From: Candidatus Tepidiaquacellales bacterium UBA2330
Lineage (GTDB): Bacteria > Bacteroidota > Ignavibacteria > Tepidaquicellales > Tepidaquicellaceae
NCBI GenBank assembly: GCA_002344965.1
Contig: DDUU01000051.1
Location: 124,001 to 188,000, forward strand
Direction: 5' to 3'
Length of the DNA: 64,000 bases
The position numbers were made by a program, and so were the translations under genes. Below the pieces are notes generated by a model. It did not search any database and had not been told where the DNA came from. It worked only from the letters and a program-made list of their open reading frames with translations. Below, one piece after another: positions 1 to 7,915 of this stretch (its first letter is position 1; each line of letters starts with the position of its first letter).

Positions 1-607
1 GAGTTTCCCTCATATCTGATGAGCATGCGAGTAGATAGTTTTTATAAGGAAAATCATTTATCAGATATTTTTCACAATTATCAAAATTGGGAATTCCGGT
101 AACAATGATCTTTTCAGGTTTGACCCCTTTACGTATGAAGTGTTCCCTGTAACCTTCCGAGGCAACGCAGAAATATTTGTAACTGTCGGAAAGCCCTGTT
201 GATGCAGTCCCACCGTAATATCTGGGTATCCCGAATTTTTTAGACATATGATAAAAAATATTTTCCGGATCCGTCATGCCTTCCTGTACAAGAATGATTT
301 TTTTATCTCTAATATTTTTCGGAATGATAAGGTCACTGCAGTTTACAACAAGGTCATAATTATTTTTTCTTCCTTCATAATCAATATATAGATTATTGTC
401 CTTTAAATATTCTTCAGTCTGAAGTCTGAATCTGCCGCCAAGAACCGTAAAGTCCAGTACGCCGAAGTTTGCGAAAAATCTTTCGACGCCGTCCGAATAA
501 TAAGCCGAAAAAAAATGCTCGTGCTCAGGCATCTTCTGTGATATCTGATGCAGCATTGTGGTCTGATTTCTCGAGCCGCAAATGTAAAGTATCTTTTTAC
601 TTTTCAT
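1..607 (-). CDS. Glycosyltransferase/CDP-glycerol-transferase-like protein, C-terminus cut by window edge
   Basis: The reading frame is open from an ATG at 605-607 (minus strand) to the left edge, so about 202 N-terminal residues are seen and the C-terminus is missing. It starts MKSKKILYICGSRNQTTMLH and continues with an alpha/beta pattern. Further segments such as ILVQEGMTDP and a strand-loop-helix ending KPEKIIVTGIPNFDN look like the interdomain part of GT-B enzymes of the CDP-glycerol/capsule transferase and UDP-GlcNAc 2-epimerase type. No signal peptide or membrane segment is visible in the N-terminal part. The likely role is in surface polysaccharide or teichoic-like polymer synthesis, but this is a fold-level inference. 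Translation by hand gave no stops. The rest of the gene, including the donor-binding domain, lies outside the window. Confidence 0.6.
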   Translation of the reverse strand, partial: MKSKKILYICGSRNQTTMLHQISQKMPEHEHFFSAYYSDGVERFFANFGVLDFTVLGGRFRLQTEEYLKDNNLYIDYEGRKNNYDLVVNCSDLIIPKNIRDKKIILVQEGMTDPENIFYHMSKKFGIPRYYGGTASTGLSDSYKYFCVASEGYREHFIRKGVKPEKIIVTGIPNFDNCEKYLINDFPYKNYLLACSSDMRET

Positions 608-909
608 AACGGTTTATTTTTTTAAGCGGTATTTTGTGAAGGACGGTAAAACAGGATCTGACACTGTGAAATTTACGGAATAGAAAAATATTCTGAAAAC
701 GGAAACCCCTTTTCATATTGTATAAAATTATCAGGAATCTAAATTAAAATTATAAAATATTTTTGATTTGGAATTTTAGCAATGAACTGTGAAAATAACA
801 ATTCAAATTAAGCGGTCTTTATAATTTAAATAAGGCAGGATATTCATTTAAATCAATTCACTTATAAACTGATTCAAATGTTTTTAGAGAAAAGATCCGG
901 ACATAAAAT
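608..909. other. Intergenic stretch, nothing recognised
   Basis: About 300 AT-rich bases lie between the stop of the barrel gene and the start of the truncated glycosyltransferase-like gene, both on the minus strand. I see no convincing ORF, RNA gene, long inverted repeat or strong terminator. It presumably holds the promoter of the left-edge gene. Confidence 0.5.
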
Positions 910-1551
910 TTATCTCATGAAGTTAATAGCAAAACCAAGCTGCACTCCGCCGATATTATCAATCGGATTGTCTTTGATACTTTCCACTTCATTTCCTACT
1001 ACTTTAATGTAATAATAACTGAGGTTAAAATTTATAGACATATCCCTGCTCTGTCTGAAGCTGACTCCCAGTCCCGTAAATCCTCCGATTCCGAAACTTG
1101 TAGTAGTGCTTCCTATTGCAGAAAAGAAATTCTGATTATACGGATTCATGAATATCATCGATGGCGAAACTCCTATATTAAAGATTGGTAAAAATTCTCC
1201 CTCAATATCGTCTTTAAATAACTCCTTTCTCAAGCCGAAACTCAGTGTTGACATAAATACCCTGTTTATTTTATTTTCAACAGGTATTGTGTTACCGAAA
1301 TAATCCGTTCTCTCAAACTCCCTGGAATCAGTTACACCGGAGACTGTAAGATTTAAAAATAAATCAGTAGATTTTCCCGAAGGGAAATAATAGCTGAATG
1401 ACGGTCCGAATCCTCTTTCCGAATATGATAAACCCATACTCCAGTTATTTCTCGGTTCTTTAATTACAGATTTATTTTGACTGAATACTGCTGAAGAATT
1501 TAATGTTATAAAAAGGGAAACGGCGGGTATTAATAATAATATTCTACTCAT
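910..1551 (-). CDS. Outer-membrane beta-barrel-like secreted protein
   Basis: The 213-residue product opens with a clear signal peptide (MSRILLLIPAVSLFITLNSS, cleavage probably after AVFSQ). The rest is made of short alternating strands rich in Gly, Ser and aromatic residues (for example WSMGLSYSERGFGPSFSYYF and FGIGGFTGLGVSFRQ), typical of an 8-stranded outer-membrane barrel or OmpW/porin-family fold. The C-terminus (QLGFAINFMR) has the aromatic-rich last strand expected for outer-membrane insertion. I cannot name a specific family. It stands alone on the minus strand, divergent from trmH, and shares an upstream region of only about 75 bases with it. Export and beta structure are visible in the sequence; the outer-membrane location is inferred. 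Confidence 0.65.
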   Translation of the reverse strand: MSRILLLIPAVSLFITLNSSAVFSQNKSVIKEPRNNWSMGLSYSERGFGPSFSYYFPSGKSTDLFLNLTVSGVTDSREFERTDYFGNTIPVENKINRVFMSTLSFGLRKELFKDDIEGEFLPIFNIGVSPSMIFMNPYNQNFFSAIGSTTTSFGIGGFTGLGVSFRQSRDMSINFNLSYYYIKVVGNEVESIKDNPIDNIGGVQLGFAINFMR

Positions 1552-1625
1552 AATACATAACGTGATTTGTTAATTGTTTAAAGAAAGTTAATTAATTAAT
1601 TTTTGATTTAAAATTCCAAACACAG

Positions 1626-2210
1626 TTGACGCAAAAAAGGTTTAATAAGTTCAGATATGTAGTTGGAAAACGTCAGAAATATCTTACGCTTGTACTGGAA
1701 AATATTCATGATCCTCATAACGTAAGCGCAATATTCCGCAGCGCCGAAGCTGCCGGGATAGATAAAATTTATCTGATCTATAACACCTGTAAGTTTCCTC
1801 GGATAGGAAAGACTTCGTCCGCAAGCGCTAAGAAATGGATCACCGTTGAAAAGTTTGAGACTGTAAAAGATTGTTTTAAAGAACTAAGAAAAAATAAATT
1901 CAGAATATATTCAACTCACATGAGTAATAAGCCGAAGGATAAAAGTCTTTATGATCTTGACCTGACAAAAAGAGTTGCAATAGTTATCGGCAATGAACAT
2001 TCGGGAGTTTCTGATGAAGTGAAATCATTGTCGGATAAAAATTTTCTTATTCCCATGTTTGGAATGATACAGTCTCTCAATGTCTCAGTTGCAGCAGCGG
2101 TCTGTGTTTTTGAAGCTTTGCGCCAGAGATGCCTCAATGGAATGTATGAAAAATCAAAATACTCAAAGAAAGAACTTAATGATAAACTTAATGATTATTT
2201 AAACAGATAA
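1626..2210 (+). CDS. trmH: SpoU-family tRNA/rRNA 2'-O-ribose methyltransferase (TrmH-like)
   Basis: All three SPOUT motifs are present in 194 residues: motif 1 with Asn26 and Arg38 (N-I-H-D-P-H-N-V...FR), motif 2 G122-NEHSG, and motif 3 around 147-156 (MIQSLNVSVA). These form the knotted SAM-binding site of enzymes that methylate the 2'-OH of guanosine, classically G18 of tRNA. The length fits a bare TrmH catalytic domain with a short basic N-terminus and no extra RNA-binding domain. No ATG fits the reading frame upstream of the conserved region, and the TTG at 1626 gives MTQKRFNKFR. The kdsA start follows the stop by only 4 bases, so the two are probably co-transcribed. The tRNA target is inferred; an rRNA target is possible. 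Confidence 0.85.
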   Translation: MTQKRFNKFRYVVGKRQKYLTLVLENIHDPHNVSAIFRSAEAAGIDKIYLIYNTCKFPRIGKTSSASAKKWITVEKFETVKDCFKELRKNKFRIYSTHMSNKPKDKSLYDLDLTKRVAIVIGNEHSGVSDEVKSLSDKNFLIPMFGMIQSLNVSVAAAVCVFEALRQRCLNGMYEKSKYSKKELNDKLNDYLNR

Positions 2211-2214
2211 TTTA

Positions 2215-3048
2215 ATGCTGCCTGCTTATTTAAAAAGCGAACTTAATCTTAAACATACAGATAAATTTCTCCTGATATCAGGACCGTGTGTTGTAGAATC
2301 AAAAACAGTAATTTTCAAAACCTGTGAAGCTTTAAAAAAGCTTTCTGAAAAATATAAACTGCCGTTCATATTCAAGTCTTCTTTTATTAAAGCGAACCGA
2401 ACTTCTTCCGAATCATTCAGGACGCTCGGCATTGATGAAGCTTTATATATTCTGATGCAGGCGAAAAAAGAATTTGAAGTGCCGTTGCTCACTGATATTC
2501 ATTCCGAACTTGATGCAATACTTGCTGCTGAAGCAGCCGATGTCCTGCAGATACCGGCTTTTCTCTGCAGACAGACAGAACTTCTCGAAGCTGCCGGAGA
2601 AACAGGAAAGATCATAAACATTAAGAAAGGTCAGTTCTTGGCGCCTGAAGATATGAAGTATCAGGCAAAAAAAATTGAAGCGACCGGTAATAAAAAGATT
2701 TTTCTGACTGAAAGAGGCACTACATTCGGATATAATAATTTAGTTGTCGACATGAGAAGTCTTGTGATTATGAAAAGGTCGGGTTATCCTGTAATATTTG
2801 ACGCGACTCATTCCGTGCAGATGCCTTCAGCAGATAAAGGAGTGAGCGGAGGTAATCCTGAATTCATAGCTCCATTATCAAGAGCCGCCGCCGCTGCAGG
2901 AGTTGACGGTTTTTTTATTGAGACGCATCCCGATCCGAAGAAAGCTCTGAGCGACGCTGCAAGTATGCTGAAACTTGATAAAATGGAAAGTCTCTTAAAG
3001 GATTTGATATATGTAAAGAAAGTTCATAAACTTCATAAAAAATCTTAA
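2215..3048 (+). CDS. kdsA: 3-deoxy-8-phosphooctulonate (KDO-8-P) synthase
   Basis: The enzyme condenses phosphoenolpyruvate with arabinose-5-phosphate to give KDO-8-P, the first committed step to the Kdo sugar of LPS, so the cell is expected to make LPS. The 277 residues cover the whole TIM-barrel. Diagnostic segments are ISGPCVVES near the N-terminus, KANRTS, a TDIHS element, LTERGTTFGYNNLVVDMRS, and DATHSVQMP followed by SGG. Cys25 in GPCVVES corresponds to the metal-ligand cysteine of metal-dependent KDO-8-P synthases, whereas the metal-independent class has Asn there. Metal dependence is therefore likely. It sits 4 bases after trmH and 7 bases before the next gene, inside a plus-strand run. 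Confidence 0.93.
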   Translation: MLPAYLKSELNLKHTDKFLLISGPCVVESKTVIFKTCEALKKLSEKYKLPFIFKSSFIKANRTSSESFRTLGIDEALYILMQAKKEFEVPLLTDIHSELDAILAAEAADVLQIPAFLCRQTELLEAAGETGKIINIKKGQFLAPEDMKYQAKKIEATGNKKIFLTERGTTFGYNNLVVDMRSLVIMKRSGYPVIFDATHSVQMPSADKGVSGGNPEFIAPLSRAAAAAGVDGFFIETHPDPKKALSDAASMLKLDKMESLLKDLIYVKKVHKLHKKS

Positions 3049-3055
3049 AATAAGA

Positions 3056-5503
3056 TTGGCGAAAACATTAAAATCCATTCAGACTAATTACGGAATTGCA
3101 AAGACATCTTACTTTGCCGGAATTTTTATAATTGCAATGTCCACTATTCTTCTCGAATTTACACTTACAAGAGTATTGTCCGTATCGCTATGGTATCATT
3201 TCGCATTTATGATTATCAGTGTAGCTCTGCTCGGATTCGGCATCAGCGGAGTTGTACTCGCTCTCAGCAGCCGTATTGAAAAAATTCAATCTGACAAACT
3301 GCTCAGCATTCTTTCGCTTCTGTACGGAGTTAGCGTTTTATTCTCTTTCATTTCAATGAATAAGATACCGTTTGATCCTTTTAGTCTGCTCACTGATTCC
3401 GTTCAGCTTTTATATCTGCCGGTATATTATCTTCTGATCACGCTTCCTTTTTTCTTCGCCGGTCTTGTAATTTCCGTATTGATCGTAAGATATAAAAAGG
3501 AAGTGTCTAAATTATATTTTTATGATCTTATCGGCGCGGGATTAGCATGTTTTGTTTTTATTTTTCTGATCCCTTTAACCGGCGGTAACGGAGCAGTAGC
3601 TGTTGTCGCTGCTATGGGATTTTTTGCGGCGATGATCTTCTCATTTGAAATGCATAAAACCATTTCGATGATCTCATTCATATTGCTTGCGCTCTCGCTG
3701 ACTTTTTTAATTAATACCGACGATAGACTTCCTATTAATGTAACATCAAATAAAATTTACGGAAATTATATAAAGGACCGTCCGGACCTCAAAGTCAGAA
3801 CAGACTGGAATATTTTTTCAAAGATAGATGTAATGAGGGATGAGGAAAGTTCACAGGACGGATATGATATATATCTTGCAGTTATCGACGCAGGCAATGC
3901 AACTACAAATATACCGAATGTAAAATCTCTTCCGCCTGTAACCAAACCTGCCGACGCATCCAATCTGGCTTATCTGCTGAAAGATTCTGCTGAAAAAGTT
4001 TTTATAATAGGTTCAGCAGGAGGCGGCGAAATACTTGCCGGTCTTTATCATAATGCGAAAAATATTAAAGCGGTTGAGATCAACGGCATTCTTAATGACT
4101 ATCTTGAGAATACTCTTTCATACTGGACAGGTCCGTTAGTTAAAAATAATAAGTCAGTTAATTTAATTACGGATGACGCAAGAAATGTAATCACTTCAAA
4201 AAGAATTGTGTATGACGTAATTGTTTCCGCACATACAATTTCCGCATCAGCTATGTCAAGCGGTGCTATGAGCATGGTGGAAAATTATATTCTGACAAAG
4301 GAAGCAGTCAAAGAATATTTACATCATCTTGACAAATCAGGAGTAATGTATATTTCAAGACCGGAAACTCAGATCCCGAAAATTATCACTACGCTTAAAG
4401 AGGCGAGACTTGAAAACAGCAAAGGCATTGAAAACAGTAAAGACTGTTTTATTATTTTCAGAAGACCTCCGAATGAATTTGAAGGCGATAAAAGTTTTCT
4501 TGCAGGAGTGCTTTATAAAAAAGACGGATTCTCCGCCGAAGATGTAATAAAGATAAGAAACGAAGCTGGAAATCTGAGTCTTGACCTGATGTATGACCCG
4601 CTCAGCGAAAGCGAAAGTTTTTATAAAACGCTTATAGAGTCTGATGATTTCAGAAGTCTTGCAGGCGAAAAAAACAATATTACTGATACAGGGCTTGAAC
4701 CGGCAACTGATGACAAACCATTCTTCGATCAGAATATCGGATTCGGCAATCTGACATTTGACGGAATTAAGGAAACTTTCTCGCAGGATGATAAAGCAAT
4801 TCTCGCGCTCAAGGACAAACCCGTCGCTGAAACTACTTTGATTGTCATACTGATACAAACTCTGGTCACGGCATTTGCATTTCTGATACTTCCTATTATG
4901 ATTGCAAAAAGAAAATTAGCCGGCGGTTCCTCTGGTAAAATTTTTCTGATCTACTTTGCCGCTATCGGTCTCGGATATATTATGATGCAGATTTCACTGA
5001 TACAAAAATTTACTCTGATGCTCGGACAGCCGGTTTATACAATACTGACGGTAATTTCTTCCATGCTGATTTTTTCCGGAATAGGGAGTAAATATTCCGA
5101 TTCTTTTTTAAAGAACAATAAGCACAGAATTCAGATAATATTTTTTCTGATTGCTGTTACAGCGATTCTGATTGGAGTTTTTAATTCATATCTGTTTACA
5201 TCAATGGCGCGGTTTGATCTCATATACAGAGTGCTGATTTCCATACTGCTCATAGCGCCGCTTGGATTTTTTATGGGGATGCCATTTCCGCTTGGGATGA
5301 AAAAAATTGATGATTCGGAAAAAAGTCTTGCGGCATATTCATGGGCTGTCAACGGATTCTTTTCTGTCATCGGCTCTGTACTTGCGATAATATTTGCCAT
5401 GACACTGGGTTTCCGGTTCGTATTCATTTTTGTATCAGTATGTTATCTGACAGCAATGCTTATGATAATCTTTCGCTCCAAAAGTTTACAATTAAAAACT
5501 TAA
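3056..5503 (+). CDS. Polytopic membrane protein with spermidine-synthase-like methyltransferase-fold domain
   Basis: The 815 residues divide into three parts. Residues ~15-215 hold about six hydrophobic helices beginning YFAGIFIIAMSTILLEFTLT. Residues ~220-600 are soluble and contain a Rossmann SAM-type loop (FIIGSAGGGEILAGL, around 315-330) followed by an acidic strand end (AVEINGI), as in spermidine synthases. Residues ~605-810 hold about seven more helices. This architecture is known in many bacteria and is usually annotated as a spermidine-synthase-like membrane protein; the substrate is generally unknown. Putrescine aminopropylation should not be assumed. The best start is the TTG at 3056, 7 bases after kdsA, and no ATG precedes the first membrane helix. 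Its place between kdsA and a phosphofructokinase gives no clear functional clue. Confidence 0.75.
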   Translation: MAKTLKSIQTNYGIAKTSYFAGIFIIAMSTILLEFTLTRVLSVSLWYHFAFMIISVALLGFGISGVVLALSSRIEKIQSDKLLSILSLLYGVSVLFSFISMNKIPFDPFSLLTDSVQLLYLPVYYLLITLPFFFAGLVISVLIVRYKKEVSKLYFYDLIGAGLACFVFIFLIPLTGGNGAVAVVAAMGFFAAMIFSFEMHKTISMISFILLALSLTFLINTDDRLPINVTSNKIYGNYIKDRPDLKVRTDWNIFSKIDVMRDEESSQDGYDIYLAVIDAGNATTNIPNVKSLPPVTKPADASNLAYLLKDSAEKVFIIGSAGGGEILAGLYHNAKNIKAVEINGILNDYLENTLSYWTGPLVKNNKSVNLITDDARNVITSKRIVYDVIVSAHTISASAMSSGAMSMVENYILTKEAVKEYLHHLDKSGVMYISRPETQIPKIITTLKEARLENSKGIENSKDCFIIFRRPPNEFEGDKSFLAGVLYKKDGFSAEDVIKIRNEAGNLSLDLMYDPLSESESFYKTLIESDDFRSLAGEKNNITDTGLEPATDDKPFFDQNIGFGNLTFDGIKETFSQDDKAILALKDKPVAETTLIVILIQTLVTAFAFLILPIMIAKRKLAGGSSGKIFLIYFAAIGLGYIMMQISLIQKFTLMLGQPVYTILTVISSMLIFSGIGSKYSDSFLKNNKHRIQIIFFLIAVTAILIGVFNSYLFTSMARFDLIYRVLISILLIAPLGFFMGMPFPLGMKKIDDSEKSLAAYSWAVNGFFSVIGSVLAIIFAMTLGFRFVFIFVSVCYLTAMLMIIFRSKSLQLKT

Positions 5504-5545
5504 ATTTTTTTTAAATTCAGTTAACTATTATCTGTTAATTATATT

Positions 5546-6835
5546 TTGGACGATCACTACAGGAAAAAAACTTTAGCAATTCTCGTCGGAGGCGGACCTG
5601 CTCCGGGTATTAACGGCGTAATACGATCTGTAACTATAGAAGCCATAAATTCCGGTCTGACTGTGTATGGGATTTTCGAAGGATTTGAACATCTGAGCAG
5701 AGGGGATTCAACGCATTTCCGAGAACTGAAAATCGAGGATGTATCCAGAATTCACTATACAGGGGGCAGTATTTTATATACATCAAGAGTGAATCCTGCA
5801 AAGAGCAAGGAAATGCTTGACGCTACATTGAAATCACTCACACAGCTTTCAGTGGATTATCTGATCACAATCGGCGGAGATGATACTGCTACAAGTGCTT
5901 ATAAAATTGATCAGCTTGCAAAAGGTCAGATACAGGTCGCGCATGTTCCGAAGACAATTGACAACGATCTGCCGCTGCCGGGAAATATGCCAACATTCGG
6001 ATATCAGACGGCGCGTGATTTCGGTTTTCGTATTGTTCAGTCTCTGATGCTTGACGCGGCTACTACGCGCAGATGGTATTATGTAGTTTCCATGGGAAGA
6101 AAAGCTGGACATCTCGCTCTTGGTATTGGCAAAGCAGCCGGCGCTACTCTGACAATTATCGGCGAAGAATTCCGCAATACAACCATCAGCTTTGAAACTG
6201 TCTGCGATATTCTCGAAGCATCAATCATTAAAAGAATGTCGCAGGGAAATCCATACGGCGTTGCCATTCTCGCCGAAGGCATTATAACACGCATTGATCA
6301 GAATGAACTAATGAATCACCCGTATGTAAATCTTGAAAAAGATCTCCACGGAAACATCCGTCTGTCTGAAGTTGATATCGGTAGGATCACAAAGGATGAA
6401 GTAAGAAGAAGACTGAGAGAGCGCGGTATTAATGTCACCATTGTAAACAAAGACATCGGATACGAACTCAGATGCGCCGACCCGATTCCATATGACTGCG
6501 AATATACACAGGACCTTGGCTATGCAGCAGTCAGATATCTGCTTGACGACAATTCAGGAGCGATTGTAACAGTTGACAAAGGCAGTCTTATTCCTATAAA
6601 GTTTGAAGATATCATTAACAGCGAAGGCAGGATCAGTACGCGTGAAGCAGACGTGGATTCGGACAGTTATCAGGTCGCAAGGAAATATATGATAAGACTT
6701 GAGAAATCCGATTTTGATGAATTGAAAAATGTTGCGCGGCTGGCTCTTATAGGAAATATGAAGACAGAGGAATTTATTGAGAAATTTAAATACTTAACTA
6801 ATGATCCGCCTGTTAAAAATAAACCTGCCGGGTGA
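5546..6835 (+). CDS. Phosphofructokinase, PPi-type donor-site signature
   Basis: The product phosphorylates fructose-6-phosphate in glycolysis. The 429 residues contain the nucleotide/phosphate loop VGGGPAPGINGVIRS (14-28), the donor-site signature G110-G111-D112-D113, the active-site segment P135-K136-TIDND, and MGRKAGHLALG. In this superfamily, Asp after GGD together with Lys in PKTIDND is the classic signature of pyrophosphate-dependent enzymes; ATP enzymes such as E. coli PfkA have Gly at both places. PPi use, and thus a reversible reaction, is inferred. The start is the TTG at 5546 (MDDHYRKKTL), with no alternative ATG. A second phosphofructokinase follows 21 bases downstream with a different signature. 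About 100 extra residues compared with PfkA lie mostly in the C-terminal half. Confidence 0.88.
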   Translation: MDDHYRKKTLAILVGGGPAPGINGVIRSVTIEAINSGLTVYGIFEGFEHLSRGDSTHFRELKIEDVSRIHYTGGSILYTSRVNPAKSKEMLDATLKSLTQLSVDYLITIGGDDTATSAYKIDQLAKGQIQVAHVPKTIDNDLPLPGNMPTFGYQTARDFGFRIVQSLMLDAATTRRWYYVVSMGRKAGHLALGIGKAAGATLTIIGEEFRNTTISFETVCDILEASIIKRMSQGNPYGVAILAEGIITRIDQNELMNHPYVNLEKDLHGNIRLSEVDIGRITKDEVRRRLRERGINVTIVNKDIGYELRCADPIPYDCEYTQDLGYAAVRYLLDDNSGAIVTVDKGSLIPIKFEDIINSEGRISTREADVDSDSYQVARKYMIRLEKSDFDELKNVARLALIGNMKTEEFIEKFKYLTNDPPVKNKPAG

Positions 6836-6856
6836 TCATTTAAAAAATAAATAATA

Positions 6857-7888
6857 TTGAAAATTGGAATCCTGACAAGCGGCGGCGACTGTCCCGGACT
6901 TAATGCCGTGATCAGAGCTATTGTAAGAAAATCCGATCAGCTTGGTTTTGAATCAGTCGGAATTAAGAACGGCTGGAAAGGAATCTTTGATGAAAGTTAC
7001 GAAATACTTGACCTGAATAATGTAGCCGGAATTGTAAACAAAGGCGGCACTATTCTCGGCACTTCAAGATTCAGCCCTTTCGAAAAAAGGAAAGGTAAAG
7101 ATATTCTTCTTCATAAAATTGCTCGTGAAAATTTTGACGCCATTATAGCTATCGGAGGAGACGGTTCCATGCATATTGCTCAGACAGCTTTTGAAGCAGG
7201 TCTGAATGTGGTCGGAGTCCCGAAGACCATTGATAACGATATCAGCGGAACCGATTATACTTTCGGATTTGATACGGCAGTCGGAATTGCAACCGAAGCA
7301 ATTGACCGTCTTCACACCACAGCAGAATCACATCACAGGATTATGATACTGGAAGTTATGGGCAGGCACGCCGGATGGATAGCCCTTTACAGCGGTATTG
7401 CCGGAGGAGCCGATGTTGTGCTTATACCTGAGTTTAAAACAAAAGTATCGGATGTTTTGAAAGTTCTTAACAGCAGATATAAAAGAGGAAAGCTGTTTTC
7501 AATTATTGTAATTGCAGAAGGTACAAAGTTTGATGAGAAAAGCATGGCAAAAAGAAAAGAAGATGTTAAGCTTGACGACTTCGGCAGGGAAAGACTCGGA
7601 GGAATAGGAAATTATCTTGCTGATGAAATAGAAAGAAGGACGGGATATGAATGCAGAGCGACCGTACTCGGACATGTGCAGAGAGGCGGTATGCCGTCGG
7701 CATTTGACAGAGTGCTCGGTACGAGACTGGGGATCTATTCTGTTGAAATGGTAAATGAAAAAAAATTCGGCAGGATGGCTGCGCTTCAGGCAAATGAGAT
7801 AGTTGACATTCCTATTACAGAAGCTATCGGAAAACTAAAAACAGTCAGCAGGGAATTATACGAAGTAGCTCAGGTCTTTTTCAAATAA
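6857..7888 (+). CDS. pfkA: 6-phosphofructokinase, probably ATP-dependent
   Basis: This second phosphofructokinase has 343 residues, close to the usual ~320-345. It shows LTSGGDCPGLNAVIRA (6-21), the donor signature G100-G101-D102-G103-S104, V121-PKTIDND and MGRHAGWIALYSG. Gly at position 103 is the ATP-compatible residue, while Lys123 in PKTIDND is shared with PPi enzymes and the mixed group III ATP enzymes. The likely reading is an ATP-dependent enzyme of that group. The TTG at 6857 is the only start that gives the canonical MKIGILTSGG N-terminus. It lies 21 bases after the first phosphofructokinase and 27 bases before the permease gene. Confidence 0.9.
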   Translation: MKIGILTSGGDCPGLNAVIRAIVRKSDQLGFESVGIKNGWKGIFDESYEILDLNNVAGIVNKGGTILGTSRFSPFEKRKGKDILLHKIARENFDAIIAIGGDGSMHIAQTAFEAGLNVVGVPKTIDNDISGTDYTFGFDTAVGIATEAIDRLHTTAESHHRIMILEVMGRHAGWIALYSGIAGGADVVLIPEFKTKVSDVLKVLNSRYKRGKLFSIIVIAEGTKFDEKSMAKRKEDVKLDDFGRERLGGIGNYLADEIERRTGYECRATVLGHVQRGGMPSAFDRVLGTRLGIYSVEMVNEKKFGRMAALQANEIVDIPITEAIGKLKTVSRELYEVAQVFFK

Positions 7889-7915
7889 TAAATTTTACTT
7901 TATTAAATACTTATA

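Noticed and set aside
4355..4858. 167-residue minus-strand ORF
   Set aside because: It is the antisense shadow of the spermidine-synthase-like gene; its sequence is Cys/Phe-rich and has no domain.
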